Below, in pieces: positions 57,606-64,000 of a stretch of 64,000 nt of DNA (its first letter is position 1; the number at the start of each line of letters is the position of its first letter). The position numbers and the translations under genes were made by a program. This stretch comes from Pseudoalteromonas aliena SW19. Lineage in GTDB: Bacteria > Pseudomonadota > Gammaproteobacteria > Enterobacterales > Alteromonadaceae. Where the stretch lies: the NCBI RefSeq assembly GCF_014905615.1, contig NZ_AQGU01000022.1:465277-529276 (forward strand). The letters run 5' to 3'. The notes under the pieces were generated by a model. It was not told where the DNA came from and made no database searches. It saw only the letters and a list, made by a program, of their open reading frames with translations.

Positions 57606-57974
57606 TTATCTTGAGGTAGTAAACTCATGCCATGAGTCAATTAAATCAATAAAATCTTCAAAGCCACAACCACTACTTAAACCATTTTCTTCAAGCGCTA
57701 AATCGTCATCTTGATACGCTATTAGGTCTTCGCTGTCTTGATGAAGCGCATGGGCTTCAAATAATGCTTCGTCTTTCGTTAAGATTAAATCGATTTCTTG
57801 GCCTTTTAGCGTTAGCGGCTCATAGCTTGAACTCACCGATGCAATGAGTGCTTGCACCATAGCTACTTTGTCTTTGCCTATTTCTTCGTTTAGCCAGCGA
57901 CCAATAATAGCGTGTTCACTGCTTATTTTAATACGTAGCCCACTAATAGGGTCGCGAATAAATTGATATTCCAT
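57606..57974 (-). CDS. yacL: UPF0231 family protein YacL
   Basis: 122 aa from the ATG at 57974 (MEYQFIRDPISGLRIKISSEHAIIGRWLNEEIG), matching E. coli YacL (120 aa) from its first residues (MDYEFLRD...GHWFNEE) to the conserved C-terminal CGFEDFIDLI. The function is unknown. The reading frame is open upstream to 58079, but the extra residues (a hydrophobic stretch) are not in the family, so I start at 57974. Placed between the dUTPase and a small membrane gene on the same strand. Confidence 0.88.
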   Translation of the reverse strand: MEYQFIRDPISGLRIKISSEHAIIGRWLNEEIGKDKVAMVQALIASVSSSYEPLTLKGQEIDLILTKDEALFEAHALHQDSEDLIAYQDDDLALEENGLSSGCGFEDFIDLIDSWHEFTTSR

Positions 57975-58090
57975 AGGGTTTGCCTGTAAATCTTTAATTG
58001 CGTAATTATATACGTAAACGCCCGCAAACCACAGGACATATAAAGTAAAATAGCGCCACATGGGCGCTATTTTACTCAACTTTAAAACCG

Positions 58091-58315
58091 TTAACTTCGC
58101 GATCTATAACGCGCGGCGTCAATAATCGACCATAAGTAAATAATAGGAACAAGTACAAAACCTATAAGTACATAAATTAGTGCGTAACTTATTACAATAG
58201 CAAGTGCAAAAAATATAGCAGCTAAAATACGCCCTTGCACTAACTGCCCTAAACCAGGAAAAAATATATTACATAATGCTGCGATTACGTTACCGCCAGA
58301 ACCTTGATCTGCCAT
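58091..58315 (-). CDS. Small TM2-like membrane protein
   Basis: 74 aa. A conserved FFPGLGQLVQGRILAAIFFALA motif and a second helix (YALIYVLIGFVLVPIIYLW), ending IIDAARYRSRS. This is the layout of small TM2-domain-like inner-membrane proteins found widely in Proteobacteria. The function is unknown. Starts with a good ribosome site (AGAGG region) upstream of the ATG. Confidence 0.7.
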   Translation of the reverse strand: MADQGSGGNVIAALCNIFFPGLGQLVQGRILAAIFFALAIVISYALIYVLIGFVLVPIIYLWSIIDAARYRSRS

Positions 58316-58618
58316 ACTAACCTCTGTATTTATTTGATTTTATAATTATTTACTTACACACTCTATGCCAATTTATTAAAGCTTACAAATCAAATAGTTA
58401 AATCACCCTAGATTTAGAGAGTTAGTAAATTTTGCTAACTTTAGGTCAAATTAGCAGTTTTTATTGTGCATTTACGCTTTTTTGTTTGTTCAAAAAATTA
58501 GCAAGTTACTCGTTTTTAAGGCTATTTTATAAATAGCTGTTTATAAAAACAGTATTTTATTTAGCCTAACAAAAACACCTGCTATACTGCCCACAATATT
58601 GATTAAAAAGGCGTAACG
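58316..58618. promoter_or_regulatory. Intergenic region with the uvrD promoter
   Basis: 303 AT-rich bases with no gene. It carries the promoters of the small membrane gene (minus) and uvrD (plus), the LexA box at 58537-58552, a TATACT -10-like hexamer near 58582-58587 and an imperfect inverted repeat GTTAGTAAATTTTGCTAAC near 58421-58440. Confidence 0.6.
58537..58552 (+). promoter_or_regulatory. LexA (SOS) box of uvrD
   Basis: CTGTTTATAAAAACAG fits the gammaproteobacterial LexA consensus CTGT-N8-ACAG exactly in the palindromic ends and is AT-rich inside. It lies about 67 bases upstream of the uvrD start and just upstream of a -10-like box. uvrD is LexA-controlled in E. coli too. Confidence 0.8.
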
Positions 58619-60784
58619 ATGGACGTTTCACAATTACTCGATGGCTTAAATGACAAACAACGCGATGCCGTTGCAGCCCCACTACAAAACATGCTGGTAT
58701 TAGCAGGTGCTGGGTCTGGTAAAACACGAGTATTAGTTCATCGTATTGCGTGGCTTATGCAAGTTGAGCAAGCCTCTGCTTACAGTATTTTTGCAGTTAC
58801 CTTTACTAATAAAGCAGCTAAAGAAATGCGCAGCCGCGTTGAAGAAACACTAAAAGCCCCTGTAGGTGGTATGTGGATTGGTACGTTCCATGGTTTGTCT
58901 CATCGTATTTTACGTGCTCATCACCGTGAAGCTAATTTACCTGAAGCCTTTCAAATTTTAGACTCTGACGATCAACTTCGGATGATCAAGCGCTTATTAA
59001 AATCGATGAATATTGATGATAAAAAGTGGCCTGCTAAACAATTTGGCTGGTACATAAGCGCCAAAAAAGATGAAGCACTTCGCCCTAAAGATATTCAAGC
59101 ATACGATATTAACGAGCAAATGATGCTGCGTGTTTATGCCGCCTACCAAGAAGCCTGTGATAGAGCTGGCTTAGTTGATTTTGCTGAAATATTACTACGT
59201 AGCTACGAAGTGTTAAAAAATAACCCAACGTTACTGCGTCATTACCAGCAGCGCTTTGCACATATGCTCGTAGACGAATTCCAAGATACAAATACCATTC
59301 AATATGCATGGTTAAAGTTACTTGCTGGCGATACAAATAGCATCATGATTGTAGGCGACGATGACCAAAGTATTTACGGTTGGCGCGGTGCTAAAATCGA
59401 AAATATTAAGCGTTTTTTAACTGACTTTAGCGCAGAAACCATTCGTCTTGAACAAAACTACCGTTCAACCGCGACTATTTTGAAAGCGTCTAACGCATTA
59501 ATTCAAAATAACTCAGAGCGTATGGGTAAAAGCTTATGGACCGACGGTAACGATGGCGAGCCAATCTCTATTTATGCAGCATTTAATGAGTTAGACGAAG
59601 CACGCTTTGTAAGCAGTAAATTACGAAGTTGGCTAAATGCGGGTAATGCCCTTCAAGATGCGGCAATTTTATACAGAAGTAACGCGCAATCACGCGTACT
59701 CGAAGAAGCTATGCTTCAGGAAGGCTTAAAATACCGTATTTATGGGGGCATGCGATTCTTTGAGCGCCAAGAAATTAAAGATGCGCTGTCGTACTTACGC
59801 CTAGTAGGTAATCGTCAAGACGATGCCGCATTTGAGCGCGTAATTAATACGCCAGCACGCGGTATTGGCGACAAAACATTGAGCCATATACGCGACTGTG
59901 CACGAGCAGAATCGTTACCGCTTTGGTATGCCGCTAAAGCAATTGTAGAACAACAGCATTTATCTGGCCGTGCTTCTGGTGCAGTAAGTAAGTTTGTAGA
60001 GCTCGTTGAACAAATAGAAGATAAAATTAGCGATCTAACTTTACATGAGCAAGCTAAGTACACGATTCAAACCTCAGGCTTGATGGCAATGTACCAAGCA
60101 GAAAAAGGTGAAAAAGGCCGTGCTCGCGTAGAAAACTTAGAAGAGCTAATTAGTGCATGTGATCAGTATGAACTTCCTGAAGACGAAGAATATAGCTCAC
60201 CTTTACAAGGTTTTTTAGCCCATACATCACTTGAGTCAGGTGAAGGGCAAGCAGAAGAGCACGAAGACGCAGTACAAATGATGACGCTTCACTCAGCTAA
60301 AGGTTTAGAATTCCCACTCGTGTTTATGGTGGGCGTAGAAGAAGGTATGTTTCCTTCTCAGCAAAGCAACGAAGAGTCGGGTCGTTTAGAAGAAGAGCGC
60401 CGCCTTTGTTATGTAGGTATGACTCGTGCAATGGATAAGTTATATATTAGCCATGCTGAGAGTCGCCGTTTATACGGACAAGAAAAATACCATAGCCCAT
60501 CACGCTTTTTACGCGAAATACCTGAAGACTGCGTTGAAGAAATCCGTATTAAAACACAGGTTTCTCGCCCGCCTGCTGCGGGGCGCTTTAGCGCATCAGT
60601 TAGCCATGCCGCATTTGAAGACAGTGGCTTTAACTTAGGGCAACGCGTACTGCATGCTAAATTTGGCATAGGTACAGTGCTTAATTACGAAGGCAGTGGC
60701 GCGCAATCTCGCGTACAAGTTAACTTTGACGACCTTGGCAGTAAATGGTTAGTAACGGCCTATGCACGCTTACAAGCAGTATAA
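58619..60784 (+). CDS. uvrD: DNA helicase II (UvrD)
   Basis: SF1A helicase unwinding DNA 3'-5' in nucleotide excision and mismatch repair. 721 aa, family-typical. Motifs: GAGSGKT (Walker A, 30-36), DEFQDTN (motif II), VGDDDQSIYGWRGA (III), LEQNYRS (IV), TLHSAKGLEFPLVF (V) and EEERRLCYVGMTRAMDKLYI (VI). The C-terminus (FGIGTVLNYEGSGAQSRVQVNF) is the UvrD Tudor-like end. It is under a LexA box, and its last 23 bases overlap tmcA. Confidence 0.97.
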   Translation: MDVSQLLDGLNDKQRDAVAAPLQNMLVLAGAGSGKTRVLVHRIAWLMQVEQASAYSIFAVTFTNKAAKEMRSRVEETLKAPVGGMWIGTFHGLSHRILRAHHREANLPEAFQILDSDDQLRMIKRLLKSMNIDDKKWPAKQFGWYISAKKDEALRPKDIQAYDINEQMMLRVYAAYQEACDRAGLVDFAEILLRSYEVLKNNPTLLRHYQQRFAHMLVDEFQDTNTIQYAWLKLLAGDTNSIMIVGDDDQSIYGWRGAKIENIKRFLTDFSAETIRLEQNYRSTATILKASNALIQNNSERMGKSLWTDGNDGEPISIYAAFNELDEARFVSSKLRSWLNAGNALQDAAILYRSNAQSRVLEEAMLQEGLKYRIYGGMRFFERQEIKDALSYLRLVGNRQDDAAFERVINTPARGIGDKTLSHIRDCARAESLPLWYAAKAIVEQQHLSGRASGAVSKFVELVEQIEDKISDLTLHEQAKYTIQTSGLMAMYQAEKGEKGRARVENLEELISACDQYELPEDEEYSSPLQGFLAHTSLESGEGQAEEHEDAVQMMTLHSAKGLEFPLVFMVGVEEGMFPSQQSNEESGRLEEERRLCYVGMTRAMDKLYISHAESRRLYGQEKYHSPSRFLREIPEDCVEEIRIKTQVSRPPAAGRFSASVSHAAFEDSGFNLGQRVLHAKFGIGTVLNYEGSGAQSRVQVNFDDLGSKWLVTAYARLQAV

Positions 60785-62834
60785 AACACATCTAAATGAG
60801 CTAGAACAACAACTAGCTGACGCACATCATCGTCAGCTAGTGTTAATTACTGGCAGCTCAGCTTGGTGTTATGAATTACTTGACTCATTAATAGATGATA
60901 ACAATACGCTTGTTATATCAAAGCAATGCGTGCTTAAAAATTCATATTGGCCTACCCGTACTCATCAAATTTTAGGGCAAGAATTTGCTCATGCAGTTTA
61001 CGATGGTTTTAGTGGTTTGCACCCAGATAAGCTTGCAGCACTTGCCGGCGCCGTTAAAGCAGGCGGTATACTCTATTTATTACTGCCCGAATTAAATAAC
61101 TTAGCTACTTGGCAAGACCCAGCTCTAAGCACAGTGCAATCACATGGTCACACCATCGACTGTAGTTTATTTAATCAACGTTTCGCGGCTATTATTAAAC
61201 AACTACCCGCTTTTCATTTTAGTGAAAAAAGCGGCTGTATTAATCATAACGCCAGCTATTTAGCTCATAATAAAATTGATTATCAACCACAGCAAAACTG
61301 CGTTGAACAAATAGTAAAAGTAGCTAACGGTCGTGCCAACAGACCTTTACTTATTAATGCTGATAGAGGCAGAGGTAAGTCGGCAGCACTTGGTTTAGCA
61401 ACGGCAAAACTAACTGATAAAAAGGTAATTATTTGTAGCACTCAGTTTAAAGCTACGCACAGCTGCTTTAAACATTTAGCTGCAGAGTTAGACCTGCAAT
61501 ACAACATCGAAGATAAACAACTCGGCAATTTGCACTATGTTGCTCCTGACGCCTTATTAAATATGTTACCTGAATGTGATTTATTACTCGTTGATGAGGC
61601 TGCAGCAATCCCTGTTCCGTTATTGCTAAAAATGCTAGCTCATTACCCTCGTATAGTCTTTGCTAGCACTCTGGTTGGATATGAAGGCAATGGCAGAGGT
61701 TATACTATTCGCTTTAGTAACTATGTTAAAACGCATTATAAAGCCTCTAAAGTGATAATACTTGATGAGCCATTACGCTTTGCTAAATACGATCCTCTTG
61801 AACAACATACTCGCACCTTATTTGCACTCGATGCACAATATGAAGAGTTAGGTGGTGATCAATCAGGGCAGCTAGTCCATCGTGAAATTACTCAACAATC
61901 TCTTGTAAATAATGAGCCTTTGCTACAAAACATTATTGCTCTACTCGCCTTGGCCCATTATCAAAGTAGTGTAAACGATTTGCGTCAACTACTAGACGCG
62001 CCATCGCAACGACTATTTATTAGCCAAATTAATAGTCAATTAGTTGGTGTATGCTTAATTGCAATAGAAGGTGGTTTAAGTGAAGAGCTTGCTCAACAGG
62101 TTATAAATGCAGAGCGCCGTCCGCAAGGGCATTTGATGGCGCAAACACTCGCACAACTTAGTTTTAATAGTGACTGTTTAACACAGCTGAGTGCTCGCGT
62201 TGTCCGAATAGCAATTGATCCAAGCTTACACAATATTGGACTCGGTAAAAAGTTACTTAGCTATTGTGAGTCACAACTAAAAGACCAATGCCATTGGTTT
62301 GGTGCAAGCTTTGGTACAACAGCACAATTGCTTAACTTTTGGCAAAACCAAGGCTTTAATACTGTAAAGCTGGGTTACCAACGTGATAAAAGCACCGCTG
62401 AACATTCAGCACTTGTCGTTAAATGCTTAAGTAATAATATCGAAATTATCCAACCGTTAAAAAAGCAGTTTAAAAACGATTTTTTTTATGGACTTTTAGC
62501 ACACTTCAAAACGCTAGGCTGGCAACTTGTGAGTATTTTAATTGAAGGTTTTAGCGATGAGTTAATAAATCTCGAAACTCGCGCACGATTGGCATTACTC
62601 ATTAAAAGTAATTATACTCAATTTAGTATCTCTGCGACTCTTTGGCAGGTAGTAAGCCAGTCTCCTTCTTGTATATCTCAATTAACAGGGCCTGATAAAC
62701 AACTTTTAATAAAGTTAGTACTTCAAAACGAAAACGATGAAAAAGTGATTCAACAGTTAGGTTTATTAGGAAAAAAGCAGCTTGAAAATCAATTTAGACG
62801 TGCCGTAAAAAACTTCACTAGTGCCTTAAAATAA
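60762..62834 (+). CDS. tmcA: tRNA(Met) cytidine acetyltransferase TmcA
   Basis: Acetylates the wobble C34 of elongator tRNA-Met (ac4C) using acetyl-CoA and ATP, preventing misreading of AUA. 690 aa. An RNA-helicase-like module has Walker A DRGRGKS (201-207) and Walker B LLLVDEAAAIP. A GNAT domain follows with VVRIAIDPSLHNIGLGKKLL, and a C-terminal tRNA-binding part. The start overlaps the uvrD end by 23 bases with no clear ribosome site of its own, so it depends on translation coupling or a shared transcript. No later Met precedes the family core. Confidence 0.92.
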   Translation: MHAYKQYKTHLNELEQQLADAHHRQLVLITGSSAWCYELLDSLIDDNNTLVISKQCVLKNSYWPTRTHQILGQEFAHAVYDGFSGLHPDKLAALAGAVKAGGILYLLLPELNNLATWQDPALSTVQSHGHTIDCSLFNQRFAAIIKQLPAFHFSEKSGCINHNASYLAHNKIDYQPQQNCVEQIVKVANGRANRPLLINADRGRGKSAALGLATAKLTDKKVIICSTQFKATHSCFKHLAAELDLQYNIEDKQLGNLHYVAPDALLNMLPECDLLLVDEAAAIPVPLLLKMLAHYPRIVFASTLVGYEGNGRGYTIRFSNYVKTHYKASKVIILDEPLRFAKYDPLEQHTRTLFALDAQYEELGGDQSGQLVHREITQQSLVNNEPLLQNIIALLALAHYQSSVNDLRQLLDAPSQRLFISQINSQLVGVCLIAIEGGLSEELAQQVINAERRPQGHLMAQTLAQLSFNSDCLTQLSARVVRIAIDPSLHNIGLGKKLLSYCESQLKDQCHWFGASFGTTAQLLNFWQNQGFNTVKLGYQRDKSTAEHSALVVKCLSNNIEIIQPLKKQFKNDFFYGLLAHFKTLGWQLVSILIEGFSDELINLETRARLALLIKSNYTQFSISATLWQVVSQSPSCISQLTGPDKQLLIKLVLQNENDEKVIQQLGLLGKKQLENQFRRAVKNFTSALK

Positions 62835-62934
62835 CCCCTAGTCACCTTATCTCTATTAAATCTTATCCATCCTAAAGCTATTTATACAATTTGTTCTATC
62901 CTTAAAGTATTAATAGGTAAATTAAGACAAAGGC

Positions 62935-63783
62935 ATGGAATTAATAAACTTTAAAGTGGGCTGTAAAACAATTTCACTTAAAATACTCGATATTTTATTA
63001 ACAGAGCGCTTTGACAATAACCTAACAACTTTACCAAACAATAATAAAAGCTTTATTGGTGTTAAAGATTATATGGATATACCCACCCCTGTGTTTGACC
63101 TAGGTATTATTTTGAATGATATCTCAACTGAACAAAGTAATGCACAAATACTAAAGCAGCTAAGAGCATGGCAAGAAAAACAAATAAACTGGTTTAACAC
63201 GCTTGAATGTAACCTATTAAACAGCTCGATTTCATTTTCAAAAAATGATACAGAACTGCAAGATTTTGTTCTATTTTACAAAGAATTTAACACCGACAAT
63301 GAAGACTTAAAATTAACCATGTCTCGATTTGATGAGCCCTTTCAAACACTGTTGGAGATAGTAAAAGAAGCCATAACAGCCCATAGCAAAAAAAATCATC
63401 AACAAGTAGCGGCCCTGCTTGAAAAAATTAAACGTAATAGTCTCATTCAGCTCGAGCGCTTGTTTGAGTCAGCCAAAGAACAGATAACCCTAGACTATAA
63501 ACCTATAATTATTTTTACCACTAAGGACGGTTTAAATCCGCATGTTGGATTGTTAGTAGATAAGGTCGAAGATAATATCGACTATAAAAAAGAGGACATA
63601 AAACCACTAGATAAGCTTACTGAAATTGGTTTTGATATAGATCCACAAACTAAAAATATGATGCGTGGGCTAATCAAACTCGCCGAAAAACACAGTGTAT
63701 TAATTGATCCAAGCGTCATATTTAAACCTGCTCAATTAGAAGAGCACGCAAGCGAAAAAACTGAAGCCTACGGACTATTTTAA
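62935..63783 (+). CDS. CheW-like domain split by a degenerate CZB (zinc-binding) domain
   Basis: 282 aa, cytoplasmic. The N-terminal half-CheW (FIGVKDYMDIPTPVFDLGIIL, about 40-60) and C-terminal half (KDGLNPHVGLLVDKVEDNID, about 197-216, then KPLDKLTEIGFDIDPQ) are separated by a helical CZB-like region (about 68-185). CZB domains bind zinc through a His-x2-Trp start and further Cys/His. Here Trp86 is kept but Gln83 stands where His is usual; His150 and His155 may remain. Zinc binding is doubtful. It probably couples chemotaxis signalling as a CheW variant. It lies downstream of tmcA on the same strand with its own AAGG-like ribosome site. Confidence 0.75.
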   Translation: MELINFKVGCKTISLKILDILLTERFDNNLTTLPNNNKSFIGVKDYMDIPTPVFDLGIILNDISTEQSNAQILKQLRAWQEKQINWFNTLECNLLNSSISFSKNDTELQDFVLFYKEFNTDNEDLKLTMSRFDEPFQTLLEIVKEAITAHSKKNHQQVAALLEKIKRNSLIQLERLFESAKEQITLDYKPIIIFTTKDGLNPHVGLLVDKVEDNIDYKKEDIKPLDKLTEIGFDIDPQTKNMMRGLIKLAEKHSVLIDPSVIFKPAQLEEHASEKTEAYGLF

Positions 63784-63905
63784 AACCTTTAAACTTAGTT
63801 CTATAATTTAAATGCTAAAGTAGGGCACTTATTGACCGTGTTGGGTAGACTGTAATTGAACAGAGTTAGCGTCCTGAGTCTAAATTCACTTTTCTGCAGA
63901 CGTAA

Positions 63906-63932
63906 AAAAGCCCGAATCGTTAGATTCGGGCT
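63906..63932 (-). terminator. Terminator of the rRNA operon
   Basis: AGCCCGAATC / GATTCGGGCT stem with a TAAC loop, then TTTTTT on the minus strand, 12 bases past the 3' end of 5S rRNA. Confidence 0.9.
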
Positions 63933-63944
63933 CTCTACAATTTG

Positions 63945-64000
63945 AAGCCTGGTAATGTCCTACTTTCACATAGCAAATGCTACACTATCATCGGCGCTGT
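63945..64000 (-). rRNA. rrf: 5S ribosomal RNA, 3' part (runs off the window)
   Basis: The minus-strand reading AGCGCCGATGATAGTGTAGC, then GTGAAAGTAGGACATTACCAGGCT, matches the 3' half of bacterial 5S rRNA (E. coli AGCGCCGATGGTAGTGTGGG...AGAGTAGGGAACTGCCAGGCAT). The 5' part and the upstream 23S/16S genes lie beyond position 64000. It implies that a complete rrn operon on the minus strand adjoins the window. Confidence 0.93.

Overview
The window reads as chromosome of a marine gammaproteobacterium of the order Alteromonadales, most likely Pseudoalteromonas or a close relative. This is inferred from remembered protein families (TypA, GlnA-NtrB-NtrC, CysJIH, TmcA, NudE-CysQ, UPF0231, DUF4124 proteins), from the AT-rich base composition, and from short non-coding inverted-repeat elements of the kind common in that group. 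It is mostly core genome. I see no prophage, no intact transposase, no CRISPR array and no recognisable defence island.

Layout. 1-5.0 kb: a secreted gametolysin-like metalloprotease and a membrane-anchored ToxR/CadC-like regulator with a sensor propeller, both on the minus strand. 5.4-12.8 kb: typA divergent from the nitrogen-control cluster glnA - DUF4124 - ntrB - ntrC - cyclic-nucleotide-domain protein, with a sigma-54/NtrC promoter upstream of glnA. 13-16 kb: small membrane, lipoprotein and S4-domain genes. 16.2-19 kb: aconitase A. 20-24.4 kb: the assimilatory sulfate reduction operon cysJIH. 24.7-27.6 kb: a secreted multidomain endonuclease I, a periplasmic protein and an XRE-type membrane regulator. 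27.8-33 kb: the complete S10 ribosomal operon (rpsJ to rpsQ) with its promoter and an L4-type attenuator leader. It is flanked by plsB and by a terminator, rather than by the str and spc operons. 33-40 kb: plsB, tesB, an EVE-domain protein, a potassium channel and cheV. 40-50.5 kb: a decayed atoE fragment, a large secreted subtilase, an M50 protease, a REC-EAL protein, a CorB-like protein and an S9 peptidase. 51-54 kb: an OmpR-type response regulator, the ComM/YifB ATPase and a TRIC-type channel. 54-54.7 kb: three intact initiator tRNA-fMet genes among two decayed copies. 54.8-58.3 kb: cysQ, nudE, yrfG, a dimeric dUTPase, yacL and a small membrane protein. 58.5-62.8 kb: SOS-controlled uvrD overlapping tmcA. 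62.9-63.8 kb: a CheW-like protein with a degenerate CZB domain. From 63.9 kb: the 3' end of a 5S rRNA gene, i.e. the tail of an rrn operon on the minus strand.

How genes work together. glnA/ntrB/ntrC form a nitrogen-sensing circuit acting on the promoter seen here. cysJ/cysI/cysH carry PAPS to sulfide, and cysQ about 30 kb away would clear the PAP by-product. cheV and the CheW-like protein belong to chemotaxis. plsB and tesB belong to lipid metabolism. The secreted proteases and nuclease fit a heterotrophic marine lifestyle.

The most unusual items are: (i) three families of short inverted-repeat elements, with copies ending exactly on gene stop codons; (ii) the isolated S10 operon with its attenuator leader; (iii) a subtilase fused to an RTX-type EF-hand-like C-terminal region; (iv) the initiator tRNA array with decayed copies; (v) the CheW-CZB fusion lacking a recognisable first zinc ligand. 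I did not find a clearly new multi-gene system.
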